A stretch of 64,000 nucleotides of DNA from Myrica gale (taxonomy: Eukaryota > Streptophyta > Magnoliopsida > Fagales > Myricaceae), in contig OZ005603.1 in the NCBI GenBank assembly GCA_963930655.1, positions 24,504,201 through 24,568,200 on the forward strand, written 5' to 3'. Numbering within the stretch: the first letter of the stretch is position 1; each line of letters begins with the position of its first letter. Below, in pieces: positions 47,235 to 57,616 of the stretch. A model generated the notes under the pieces. That model was not told where the DNA came from, made no database searches, and saw nothing but the letters and a program-made list of their open reading frames with translations. A program made the position numbers and the translations under genes.

Positions 47235-49149
47235 TTACTTGTATAGATAGGCAGCAATTCCAAGAATTACACACAACAAAATAATGTCGATGCAAAAATT
47301 CCGACTCGACCTCAGCTGAAGGAAAACAATAGTGTTAGATCCAGGCAAAAATCTAGAAACAGGCAAAGTCAAACAAATGCAAATGAGAACTTGAAGAAGT
47401 TACATCTCAATTACCTGATTTACTGTATCTTTAAGCCTGACATTAGTATTCTTAAGATCATCTCTGGCCTTATCTACCTGTCAAAAGTGAATGCAACACT
47501 AAGCGACAAAGACATAAAATTCCATCTCTGTAGATCTCAAGTAACAAGCAAAGAATGGCATATCTCACCTTAGTGTCAATCTCATCCACCAATGGAACTT
47601 GCCTATCTATTTCCTGCAAACATTGGATGGCACGATAAATTTTGACCTGCATTTATATTACCCAGCAGCGTATACTAGTATAAAAGACAGCTGACCTCAT
47701 TCATGTCATGAGCCATGTTTTTCAGTGTATCCAGACCTTCCGATATCATGTCCAAACCTTGATCCTGCAGGATTATGAGAATAGGTGAACTGCAGAAATC
47801 ATAGCTGAAGAAATATGTATGTGAAAACATGAAATGCGAATAAACAGTTTACAAGTCCAAATGAAAAGCCTTACCTGTTTCACTTTCCGCATTTCAAACT
47901 CCTGTCTGAATTGACTCGATTCCTCAGTTTGTTGAAAGTATTCATCATCAAACCTTCCATCTATTATCCACATGAAACAAATAATAAACAGTCAATTTAA
48001 ATGTCCACTTGACATAATAAAAGACAAATGACAAAATAGAAACAGATACATGGAATCGTGAATCTGTAAAATCACCTGAATCAAATTTGATCTCAGTACG
48101 AGAAGCTGAGGTAATCCAACCTCCAGTTTGTTTGGGCACAGGAGCAGTCCCATCTGGTATAGCTTGGATCCTATCCGGCAAAGCAAGCACCAAATCATTA
48201 CGAGCAGCAAGCTCTTCCCCTGAAATCCCTTTCACCTGTAAATAGATTTGTATCAATTTTTGCAACAGCCGTGCCTTAAGCATTTAGACTTTAGTTCTAA
48301 ATCTCACAACAAAGACAAGAAGATGAAATTCAAGTACAGTGGCCTCACTGAGACAATTTCCACACCAGTCCATTTTCTTTCGTTTCCTCGTACAACACGC
48401 TATTCCAGAAAGCACATAGTTACATTTTAAAGCCGAGCAATGACAAATAAAGACAAGATTTGGACCCGAAAATAGAAACTTTAGTGAAGACACCCTCATG
48501 GCCTAACAAAATCCGGATCAACTATGAATGTAACATAAAAAGATCCACCGATATGATTGAGAAACCTTAAACACTTCGTCCCAATTTACGTCCATGAATA
48601 TCAAATTTCACAACAGACTATAAAATCCGACGCAATTACAAAGAAAATGAAAAGCGACCTTTTTTACGGCCAATTTCTGCAACTTGGGGACCTCCTCTAG
48701 CAATCTAGCCTTGGTTCGACGAATCTCCGCATTCATCGCAACCACCGATGCCTTATTCTTCTCCTTCGAAGCAGCCTCCGATTTCTGCAGATCAAATCCA
48801 TTCGAAATTCAACAAATAAAACACTAATTATTCCTAGGGCACGAAAAAACCAAAAATCGCTACTCAGCTAGGAGTAGATCAACAATTTAGCTAAGTCGAG
48901 TGAGTTCCCTACTGAGTCACATTATCTTCCTCAGATAGATGAGCAGCCAACTAGTCGTCGAATAAAGGAAAGTCTAGAGAGATGAAGAGGGACCTGAAGA
49001 GCGGCTTCGATGTCGGCTTCAACGACGGAGTAGAGACGACCGAAGGCATCGTCTCCGGAGATATTGAGATTATTCTGCTTCTCGACGTCGTATTTGTCGT
49101 ACTTCTTGCAGATCGAATCAACTCTCGTCAAAATGTCGATCACGCTCAT
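47235..49149 (-). CDS. SYP71: SYP71-type Qc-SNARE (plant syntaxin 7 family)
   Basis: Qc-SNARE of ER and plasma membrane, acting in vesicle fusion including cytokinesis. Exons: 48994-49149, 48659-48784, 48076-48235, 47875-47960, 47696-47764, 47569-47613, 47415-47477 and 47235-47315, all GT-AG and in phase. The product has 261 residues, normal for SYP7 members. The N-terminus is MSVIDILTRVDSICKKYDKY. A helical N-terminal region with IRRTKARLLEEVPKL follows. The SNARE motif runs from about 172 to 235 (GLDMISEGLDTLKNMAHDMN, then EEIDRQVPLVDEIDTKV) with the likely zero-layer Gln at 204. The C-terminal anchor is NFCIDIILLCVILGIAAYLY with only one residue after it, so it is tail-anchored. SYP71 rather than SYP72/73 is my judgement from the sequence; the paralogues are close. 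Confidence 0.95.
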
Positions 49150-49649
49150 CTTCTGCTCTCTCTGTTTTTCACCTCAAAAATTTGGATCAGAGTGTACGAG
49201 TGAGAACTAATTGCACGGAAAGATCGAATGTAATTCAAATTCCTGGTGAACCAACTCAGCAAGCGTTTTCAAGAGGAGAACATGAACTTCGAATTACAAC
49301 CCGTATGAACACTGAAGAACAAAAAACTACAGCCTGTATTCCATTTTTTCTCAAGTTTTTTATTAAAGATTTGTTATTTTCATCGAGTATTAGATTTATA
49401 TTAGATATACGAGAGCAGTTGACAGCGTACATTACTCTCTGTTTTTCTTTTCCTCGTACCAAGCACCAAAAAGAAAAATGCCAGAAAAGGACGGTTGTAC
49501 CCCTGGCCGTAAAAAATAGTTGCAGAGTATACGGTGGTAGGGTAAAAAATAGTTGTAAAACTTAAAAAGAAAAAACTGAAGAATTTGCTATCTAAACACC
49601 CTTGATTACAAATTTCAAAACATATATCCTAAAATACCCTTTTTTGTAG
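49150..49649 (-). promoter_or_regulatory. 5' flank of the SYP71 gene
   Basis: The first 500 bp upstream of the start codon hold the presumed promoter and leader. I see no clear TATA box, in keeping with a broadly expressed gene. Frames here are short and unsupported. Confidence 0.35.
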
Positions 49650-50510
49650 AGTGCTCTGGCTCCAGCTATAGGCAGCATAGGCGGTTGCCTAAGGCCTCTA
49701 AATTTAGGAGGCTCTCAATTCAAATTTTTTTAATGGTATATTTAAACAAAAATTAATATTAAGGCCTAAAAATTTTGATGTTAAATATATTAATTGAATA
49801 TGCCTATTAAATCTCCTTAATTGAAGGAGCATTAAATTTAGGAGGCCTCCAATTCAAAATTTTATTTAATGTTATATTTAAAGAAAATTTAATATAAAGG
49901 CCTAAAAAACTTGAGGTTAAATATATTAATTGAATATGCATATCAAATATCTTTGATTGAAGGAGCATTACATTTAGAAGCCCCCAATTCAAAATTTTCT
50001 TTAATGGTATATTTAAAGAAAATTTAATATTAAGGCCTAAAAAACTTGAGGTTAAATATATTAATTGAATATGCATATCAAATCTCCTTAATTGAAGGAG
50101 CATTACATTTAGAAAGCCCCCAATTCAAAATTTTCTTTAATGGTATATTTAAAGAAAATTTAATATTAAGGCCTAAAAAACTTGAGGTTAAATATATTAA
50201 TTGAATAGACATATTAAATATCTTTGATTGAAGGAGCGTTAAATTTAGGAGGCCCCCAATTCAAAATTTTCTTTAATGTTATATTTAAATAAAATTTAAT
50301 ATTAAGGCCTAAAAAACTTGAGGTTAAATATATTAATTGAATAGACATATTAAATATCCTTGATTGAAGGATCATTAAATTTAGGAGGCCCTCAATTCAA
50401 AATTTTCTTTAATGGTATATTCAAATAAAATTTAATATTAAAGCCTCAAAAACTTAACTTGAAGAGCTTAATTGAAGAGACCTATTAAATTTTCTTGATT
50501 GAAGGAGTAT
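49650..50510. repeat. Array of about six 136-bp tandem repeats
   Basis: AAGGCCTAAAAA recurs at 49761, 49897, 50032, 50168 and 50304, and AAGCCTCAAAAA at about 50440: spacing of 135-136 bp throughout. Units share AGGAGGC[C/T]CCCAATTCAAAA, TTTAATGGTATATTTAAA and GTTAAATATATTAATTG. Neighbouring units are closer to each other in the middle of the array. The left border (GGCGGTTGCCTAAGGCCTC) resembles the TE border at 56770-56820. Confidence 0.9.
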
Positions 50511-50869
50511 TAACTTTTCGGTTTTGTGGTATTTATAAAAATCTCAGTTAAGCATATAACCTTATTATTTAAAGATATTAATTGTAATTAATTCAAAGAA
50601 ATCTTATAAAGTCTCCCCCAATTGGTTCAATCTCTTTAATAAAAAGTTGGGGAAAGTACACTTTGCACTCATGAACTATGGGGTGTTTGACACTTTGCAC
50701 CCCCTTTGTCTTGATTTCGTGACATTGAGCCCACAAACTTTTGATTTCCGTCGATGGCCACCTCGAAATCAATTTCTCTGTTAAGACTAACGGTATTAAG
50801 CCAACATGTCGTCTATGTGAGACACTTAAATTTTTCTCCATGTTTTGCCCTTCGTTATTCTCGACACAC

Positions 50870-51243
50870 CTCTCTAAGGCCCTGATCTCTTCTTCCCTTC
50901 TCGACACGCCACTCGCTCTCTCGTTCTCTCTCTCCTCCCGCTCTTGTTCCTCACGTGACCTTAGCGGCCTGATCACTTGAAGTTCACCTTCAACTCTCAC
51001 TATGTTCCTTCTACGGTCACCTCTCCCTTGAAGTTTTCAGTCCATCTCAACATCTACATTGAACGTTTCTGCCAAAATTTCAGCGTCGAAGCCACTGAAT
51101 ACATTGTTGCCATCGCCCCGCTGGTGGCGGCCGTGTTGATCCCCATGCTCTCCATGGCGTTGACGTTGTTGGCGGTGGCGCTGAAAGTACTGCTGATGCC
51201 CTTGCTGAAGTTCTTCTTCTAGATTCCCAGCAATGTAGAAGTG
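50870..51243 (-). pseudogene. 11S globulin (legumin) seed-storage protein fragment
   Basis: The minus strand reads FYIAGNLEEELQQGHQQYFQ, a Gln/Arg/His-rich variable loop, NNVFSGFDAEILAETFNVDV, a TGA stop, then RRNIVRVEGELQVIRPLRSR and EEQEREERENERA. This is the middle of an 11S globulin, from the FYLAGN motif through the NNVFSGFD signature to the Glu/Arg-rich region before the NGLEE cleavage site. Both cupin cores are missing. It is a captured fragment, not a storage-protein gene. Confidence 0.85.
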
Positions 51244-51532
51244 TTATAACCCACGCACAACATTGCTTGTGTGTTGTTGGAGGACAGTGGCGTTGGCGGA
51301 CTCAAAGAAAGCGCGAGAAGCCAGAGTGGCGTCGGAATAAGCTGTCATGCTTCCCACAACTCCTACAAGCCTGTAAAACTTGGTTTTGGTAGTACCCATA
51401 TGGCTATATGGAAAAAAACACGTAAAACTTAGTTTTGGTAGTACCCATTTGCATTGTGGCGTTGCCATTCACTCCATCATCACCAACTTTTTCTCAGCTC
51501 CTAGCAGGGATCAGAAAACATGTAGTTGTCCT

Positions 51533-51792
51533 ATGAACTTCTCCACCGCTTTTTCTTTCCTTTGTTTGTTTGTTGGGCTTCATTTCTACAGCTCAAGCTC
51601 TAACAAAGCATGGTGCTTCAAACAAGAAGATTTCAGCCCTGTTAGTGTTTGGTGACTCCACAGTCGACCCCGTCAACAATAACTACGTTGGCAAGGCTTT
51701 TAAAAGCAATTTTCCGCCCTACGGGAGAGAGTTTTTAAACCAAATACCCACGGGAAGGTTCACGGATGGTCGGCTTCCCACTGACTTTGTCG
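51533..51792 (+). pseudogene. GDSL esterase/lipase first-exon fragment with frameshift
   Basis: An ATG at 51533 opens a signal-peptide-like frame (MNFSTAFSFLCLFVG). The frame then has to shift by one at a TTTGTTTGTTTG repeat (51560-51572) to continue into ISALLVFGDSTVDPVNNNYV, KSNFPPYGREFLNQ and PTGRFTDGRLPTDFV. FGDSTVD contains the block-I catalytic Ser of GDSL hydrolases. The usual DPGNNNY is DPVNNNY here. The exon ends at a good GTAAGT donor (51793), and no second exon follows. Confidence 0.85.
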
Positions 51793-51867
51793 GTAAGTTT
51801 TGTATAGGCTTGTAAAATCTTCCATGGGCAAAGTTAGGTCCTCAACTGGTGCTGCATTAGTCTGTAT

Positions 51868-52440
51868 AGGCAAGAGTGCGTGTTTGCACCCTATTTCCCA
51901 CCAGACCAGCCCCAGAAATTCTCCAACGTGCACAAGGTCTTCGGCGCCAGTAACGTGTCCAAGCTTCTCCAAGAGCTCGACGCGAGGCAACACGAAGACG
52001 CGGTGAACTCGTTGGCGCCCGATCCTGAGGCAAAACCGATTCCTAGCGTGGCACCTGTGGCGGGTCTCATCCCCAAATCGCCAGTTCGCCCAGCAACCCC
52101 AGTGACGACCACCACCAGTGCCACAATGGCAACACCTGCTGGCCCACAAGCCCCTGGAATCATTGTCGACACCCAAATCAATGGTCTCCCTTTCTCCAAG
52201 CCCAACAGCAACGAGTTGACGGAAGGCCACGAGCTGGGTTCCACTGTGGTTGACAAGGCGCATGGTTTTTACTTGGCGAGCTCGTTGGACGGGACCAGCC
52301 ATACGATCGTCGTTTCAGTGTTGATACACGGTCCTGGTGGTGATCACCACCAGGATGTGGAGGATACGATCAGTTTCTTCGTGGTGCATCGGACGACATC
52401 GCATGAGTCTCAGATATTCGTGGGTGCTGGGCGAAAAAAA
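51868..52440 (+). pseudogene. LOB-domain fragment fused in frame to a dirigent-like fragment
   Basis: 51868-52017 reads QECVFAPYFPPDQPQKFSNV, HKVFGASNVSKLLQELDARQ and HEDAVNSLA, the second half of a LOB (LBD/AS2) domain up to the point where YEAEARLRDP would follow. From 52018 the same frame continues as a dirigent (ESB1-like) protein: a Pro-rich stretch, then IIVDTQINGLPFSKPNSNEL, KAHGFYLASSLDGTSHT and EDTISFFVVHRTTSHESQIF. The frame is open from 51838 to 52464 but has no ATG ahead of the LOB part. The LOB part lacks the upstream CX2CX6CX3C zinc motif and the dirigent part lacks its C-terminal half. Confidence 0.8.
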
Positions 52441-52499
52441 GGAAATACAAATTTTAAATTCTAAAGAGATAAAATGAGGGCAAAATGAGAAGGATTTTT

Positions 52500-55400
52500 T
52501 GTAACACCCTGAACCTCCTTTAAACTACTTTGTGACTCCTATGGCAAGACTTTCAATCTTATATTTCTAGTAATCATGTTCCTTCTTTAGTTTTATCCTT
52601 ATTTGCTTATTTTGTGGCTTGTTTAGTTTTCATCATATGATTTGATTAACTCGATTTCTCCTCTAATATTTGGAGTAATCATATTCCTTGATATTCTTTG
52701 ATATTGGCTTAATTATAATATTTTGATGTATTAATTTGTGTGATTGGTCTTTCTTCTTGTCTCATTTGCATGCAAAAACACGTTGAAGCTGAAACAGCTC
52801 AGTGGTGTGTTTTGGTTGGGCGAATTTGTGGCAATCATTGCCTAGGCAAGAACTTGCGTGTGTAAGAGTTGCCGCCCACCTGCTCAATTGCTTTGCTTGT
52901 CATGTTTAAGTTAAGTTTGAGCTCATGATTACCTAGAGCAGAAAACACTCGTACACATGGCACAAACATCCTTCTCGATCGCCCAAATGAACCTATGAGG
53001 GAGCTGTCTTCCCTCATTTATCCATCAGCGTATCATGTGCCCCTTTGGACCTAGGCTGCACCTATAAACCGTTGGGTACAACAGAGATTCCTTTGTCTAG
53101 GGTAAGAGAAGTGAGACAGATATATTTGTGTGACACCTTGTCGCACAATGTGAGCCACCATTTGACCGAAAGATAGAGAGCTAGGCAAGAACCAAGAGAG
53201 AAAGGGAGTCTAACCGAGAAAGGTGGAGGAACCAAGGAACAAAAGGGAGAACCAAGGGAGAAAGGAGAGGATCCGAAGGGTGCAAGGTAAAATCCAAGTT
53301 GGTCAGCCTTGTCCCCCCTTACTTTTAGAGAAAGTTCAGTTCACCTTTTTACCCGTTCTCTTACCTTTTAATCTATTGTACCTTTACGTGTTGGTTGTTT
53401 TCACCTTCTCTCACTCAGAATTAACCACCGGATCAAGCAAGGTAAGGGGTAGTTGTTAGATGTTTGCTGGATGGGAATAAATTAGGTTATAGTCATGTTC
53501 GTATGAGGAAATAGCTCACTGTCATTTTTTATCATTTTAACAATGTTGTAGTATTGTGTTTTGTTTTTAAAGGTCTTACTCAAGTTCGGGTTGCATGTTG
53601 ATGACTATTAAAGAGATTGATGATTTATGAAATTATATTGCATGTTGTATAAAAAGTGATGTATAGAAATGATTACAAAATGAGATCATGTATAGGACAT
53701 GCTTGCATGTTGAGATCCTCGACTTTTTATGACTTACTTACTGTAAATGAGTGTTGTTCAGATTTGATATGATCAAGAGATGTTGTAAGCCACATCAGTG
53801 ACCATATATTGTGTTTGGAGGAAGGGAAGGCCACGGTTTGGTCATTGGTGTTTTTAGATGAAGTTGCATGTGTGGTTTTGTAACTTGTGAAGCATATATC
53901 ATGTGCTATGTTTACATTTGTGCAATATGGAATGTGTTGATGATAGCCGAATGGAAAGGATGGTCTTTGAGATGTAATATGGCAAGACAAGGCTCTGAAA
54001 GGGAGCCTATGAGCTCAAGGTTAAGTTTGATGTTTACAAGGTTCAAAGATGTCATGAAAAGGGTGCTCATGTGTTGATTGATTATGTGGTTCCATTTTGC
54101 TCTTATTTCCACACTGATAACATGTATTATGTGCTCTGTGTTTTTTAAAAAATATGTGTAAGAATGGAAGGTCATTGATATAGGGTGTTTAGAAGCAAGA
54201 TCCATAACATACAACAATCTAGTTAGGTTTTACCAAGGAAAATGGCCACTGCCCAAAATGACCCTAATAAATACATGGAATTTTCATATGAAACTTTCCA
54301 GATAGCATTTTTAAGTAAATAGTAGACCTCAGTAAAAATTTTAGGGCAATTGGATGTCGGAAAAGGTCGAAAATGCCCCTGGAGGTCTCTAGGGGTAGTT
54401 TCGGCATTTCACTTAAGAAGTGAGGGTAAAAAGGTCCAAACGGAGGAAATAACTTTATGACTGTGTAGAGCATGAAAAATAGATTGGAAATCCCAAATAT
54501 GAACTCAAACCGTGTAATTAGGGAGTCACATCACAAAGCCCGTTTAGCGGCCTAAATGGACTTTAGGCCCGTTGACCCAAAATAAACCCAGAATGTTTTG
54601 GAAGTTTTAAGAAAGGCCCAATAGGATCTGAGAAGTCCCCATAGATCTGTAACTGAAGGTTTAAGGCAGAATTAGCAGTATTCATAAAAATGCATGTTAA
54701 ATCCTTCAATGGTTGTATTTCTATTATTCATGTTTTTAAGTTACAAGCACTTTATTTGTCTATGATTTTCCATTTATATTATGTGATACCTTGGATTTAT
54801 ACATCATGCATGAATCATTTCATTCATTGATTACATTCACATCATAAGAGGAAAAGTAAGTGCGAGGAACCCCAAGCCTGTGAGGTGATTCCCGAAGAAA
54901 GAGTGACGGTACTGGGCACATGAGGAGAGTGCAATCCCCTCACTACAGGGAGTGGGTGGGCTCCTTCTGGACGCTTCGGCGTAATTTTTAAGGTCCTGGT
55001 GTAGGTGACACGGGACAGTCCCACGAGGAGAGGAGGGACGCACAACCCGACTCTGAGGGTGAATAGAGCCGACACCGGGAATACTTCAGGAAACCAACGA
55101 ATGAGTGAATGCATTTCAATTGCATCGACATACATATCTTATATTAATTCTTGCATGTGGAATTTGTTAGTGTTATGATGCTTCCCATTTAAGGCATGTA
55201 CTGTGATGTATGAACATGTTTCCCCCTCCCCAACCTTACTGAGTCATTAGGACTCACCTTTTTTTCCTATTGTTTATTTTGTATGTTTGGCGGCAATCTT
55301 CAAACTTGGAAGATGATGATCTTCTCGTGCGAGCAGACCTTAGATTTTGATCTATATGTTTTAGTTGTTAAGATCCGAATTTACGTTATGGACTCCTTTG

Positions 55401-56076
55401 AGGTGTACTTGGGGTACGAACCCCAATGGTTCCTCAAGGGGCCACCCCTGTCTCCTCTTCCCAGCGTGGAAGACTTCGGTCTAGTAGATGTAGATCCAGC
55501 CCATCCACATATCGTTCCCCCTCCACCGGCGGAGAGCACCGATGAGACGGTGTTTATTGACCTGACCTCCGACACCGAGCCGGAGGACTAGACAGCATCA
55601 ACGTTTGTTACTCTTTTCTTAGTAGGGTTTAGTGTATTGGTTTCTCGGATGTCATATTATGGAAAGCTTCAGACAACTTCCACTTTTGTAACTATCCTCT
55701 CTTCACTTTTGTATCCTTGTAAAGGATTTCTGTTAGTTGTAAAAGAGAGACTCAATGTTTCTATTACGTATATACTTTTTCAAGATTTCCTCTTATTCTA
55801 TTTTCTTTCGTACTTCAGAACTTTCAAACTCCTAGAATTGTTAGAACGCTACTCTTTTCTTTAAATTACTCGTTTTCTCTTAAACCTCGAAAATCCAATT
55901 TTTCTTGATATATTCTATATTTCAAACGAAATTCGAAATCAAACATTTCCGCCAAGCCTTTTTAAAACCTAATCGCCAGGACTTTCAGGATTTGATTTCG
56001 TGCCGTAATCCCAGTTTGTGTGTCTATCATCGCTATAGATGAGCCTAGGGGGTAAGTACGGGCACGGGGCGTGACA
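52500..56076. mobile_element. 3.6-kb solo LTR inserted in the right end of the Pack-MULE
   Basis: Starts TGTAACACCC and ends GGGCGTGACA, i.e. TG...CA with inverted termini resembling Ty3 (Tekay/Del-type) LTRs. Flanking TTTTT on each side is a possible 5-bp target duplication. The stronger evidence is that the Mutator inverted repeat is cut here: the part before 52499 (AGGGCAAAATGAG) and the part after 56077 (AAGTGTCTCACG) adjoin in the left-hand copy (50800-50860). No gag, pol or second LTR is present. Confidence 0.75.
55388..55591 (+). CDS. Short acidic ORF within the solo LTR
   Basis: 67 codons from an ATG at 55388 (the frame is open from 55283): MDSFEVYLGYEPQWFLKGPP, a Pro-rich middle, and an acidic end with VFIDLTSDTEPED. 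The hydrophobic-then-acidic FIDLTSD matches the form of a SUMO-interacting motif. I do not recognise the protein. It could be a retrotransposon product reading from the LTR promoter, or chance. Confidence 0.35.
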   Translation: MDSFEVYLGYEPQWFLKGPPLSPLPSVEDFGLVDVDPAHPHIVPPPPAESTDETVFIDLTSDTEPED

Positions 56077-56269
56077 TTTTTTAAGTGTCTCACGTGGACG
56101 ACACGTGTGCGTGTTACCGTCAGTCTTAACGGAGGAGTTGACATCGGGGTGACAATCGACGTAAATAAGAAGTTTGGGGGCTCAATGTCACGAAATCGAG
56201 ACAATGAGTGCAAAATGTCAGCGACCCCAAAGTTCAAGGGTGCAAAGTGTACTTTCCCCTAAAAAGTTA

Positions 56270-56773
56270 TATAAAATCTTATTGAGGTTAACTTTTCATA
56301 TCTAGATTAACATTTTTTGCGGCAATTTATTTATTTATTTTTTCCTGTTAGATATTGCTAGTTGTTTAAGCCTTAACTAACAACTAAAAATTTATCGTTT
56401 AAAGAACTTAAACTTACTTGAGACAATATCTGTCAAGTATAAAAATGGCATAAAATCTTCTTTCAACCATTATCTTTTTTATTCTTATTTCTTTGTGCTT
56501 CTAAAATTTTATCTTTTGTCACTAAATCCCTAGTTACTATTATTTTAAACTTTTTACTTTAATTTTAATTTTAAGTTGTATTTGTTTTAGATATCATTTA
56601 AACTAATAAAATCTTACTTAAGATAGTATGACAAAAGAAAGATTAAATGGATTAATAATATTATCAATTGAAAATGATATATTAACAAATCTAGAATATA
56701 AAACTTTTAATTAATTTTTATTTTTTAAATATATTATTTTATAAATTTTCATAAAAGACCTCATTTTAGAGTT
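56270..56773. other. AT-rich sequence flanking the Pack-MULE
   Basis: Together with 49640-50640 this appears to be the older repeat into which the Pack-MULE jumped: with the element removed, an AT-rich tract continues across the TAAAAAGTT target. No coding content. Confidence 0.4.
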
Positions 56774-56893
56774 TGGCCTAAGACCGCAATTATCTTAGAG
56801 CCGCCCCTGTCCGGCTCCCTCTGATTAAAATTCTGGCCTAAGACCGCAATTATCTTAGAGCCGCCCCTGTCCGGCTCCCTCTGATTAAAATTC
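56774..56893. repeat. Exact 60-bp tandem duplication at a transposon border
   Basis: TGGCCTAAGACCGCAATTATC...CTCTGATTAAAATTC occurs twice, at 56774 and 56834, without differences. The unit contains TCTTAGAGCCGCCCCTG (reverse complement CAGGGGCGGCTCTAAGA, like a hAT/Tip100 terminus) and the flanking TCCGGCTCCCTCTG. Confidence 0.92.
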
Positions 56894-57014
56894 TGGGGCC
56901 TCCATATGGAATGAAAACAAGTCACTTACTGCGGTTGTGTTTGAGTGTCAAACACACCCAACATATTTATGGTCAAACTTCCTGTGGAAAGACTACAACA
57001 ATAGTTCTATAAAT

Positions 57015-57200
57015 AATGGGTTGGCTTTGGTGGTCAAGACCTAAGACTTAGGGGTGTATTTTTTTTTCTAAAATCTCAAGTTTAAATCTCCCAAAGTACA
57101 AATAATTTTTTGATTTTTTGAAGTCACCCACAGTAAAGTTGGACTTACCTAATTTGGGGTGCTCGGATTTCTATTCTTTACAAATAAATTCTTGACTTAA
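57015..57200 (+). mobile_element. Degenerate tRNA-derived SINE
   Basis: GGTTGGCTTTGGTGGTCAAGACC resembles an RNA polymerase III A box and ATCTCAAGTTTAAATCTCC a decayed B box about 55 bp later, in the same layout as the better SINE at 57332. Ends are uncertain. Confidence 0.45.
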
Positions 57201-57331
57201 ATAATATTAATCATCTTGTGGTGTTGGTTCAAGTAGCTAAGGTTTATTTTTGCATTCTTAATTCAATCAATATATTTTTTAACTGTACTAGAATTGTCCG
57301 AGCCCAGTGCTCGTCATCACTAAAAGAACTT

Positions 57332-57604
57332 TTTTTTTGGGTAACGAGAGAAATTCGGGCACCCAGCCACGTGCACCGAGCTCGGAAGGATATGACCCAG
57401 TATACAGATGAAGTGGGCTCAACGCCACGGCAAACCCCGGGCCGTTCAGCTCTCCCAAGCCACACATGCTAGTTAAGTCCAACTTCGTTGGGAGAGTGAC
57501 TCCAAGGAATTGTTTGCACCTGAGGGGATTCGAACTTGAGACCTCAGGGGAGCAAATCTCTATGCCCCAAGTTGTGACCACTTAGGCCAACCCCTTGAGG
57601 TATA
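57332..57604 (-). mobile_element. tRNA-derived SINE with target-site duplication
   Basis: On the minus strand it begins CCTCAAGGGGTTGGCCTAAG (A box) and has GGTCTCAAGTTCGAATCCCC (B box, containing GTTCGAATCC) downstream. It ends in a run of A (poly(T) at 57331-57338 on the + strand). The flanks CTAAAAGAACTT (57320-57331) and CTAAAGGAACTT (57605-57616) form a 12-bp duplication with one difference. It resembles plant Au-type SINEs. The frames at 57218-57581 are read-throughs of it. Confidence 0.82.
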
Positions 57605-57616
57605 CTAAAGGAACTT

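Larger units (their letters stand above)
50649..56259. mobile_element. Pack-MULE with four or more captured gene fragments
   Basis: Terminal inverted repeats start GGGGAAAGTACACTTTGCAC on both ends and run about 200 bp. The flanks are the perfect 9-bp duplication TAAAAAGTT (50640-50648 and 56260-56268), as Mutator-like transposases make. Without the nested LTR the element is about 2.0 kb. It carries fragments of an 11S globulin (minus strand), a GDSL esterase, a LOB-domain factor and a dirigent protein (plus strand), plus an exon-like piece I cannot name (51250-51360). No transposase. A preserved GT donor after the GDSL exon shows capture from genomic DNA rather than from mRNA. Confidence 0.88.

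Noticed and set aside
50870-51243. A working 11S globulin gene
   Set aside because: Only the middle region, with an internal TGA, inside Mutator inverted repeats.
57332-57604. tRNA gene from the B-box match GTTCGAATCC
   Set aside because: No cloverleaf; poly(A) tail and target duplication mark it as a SINE.
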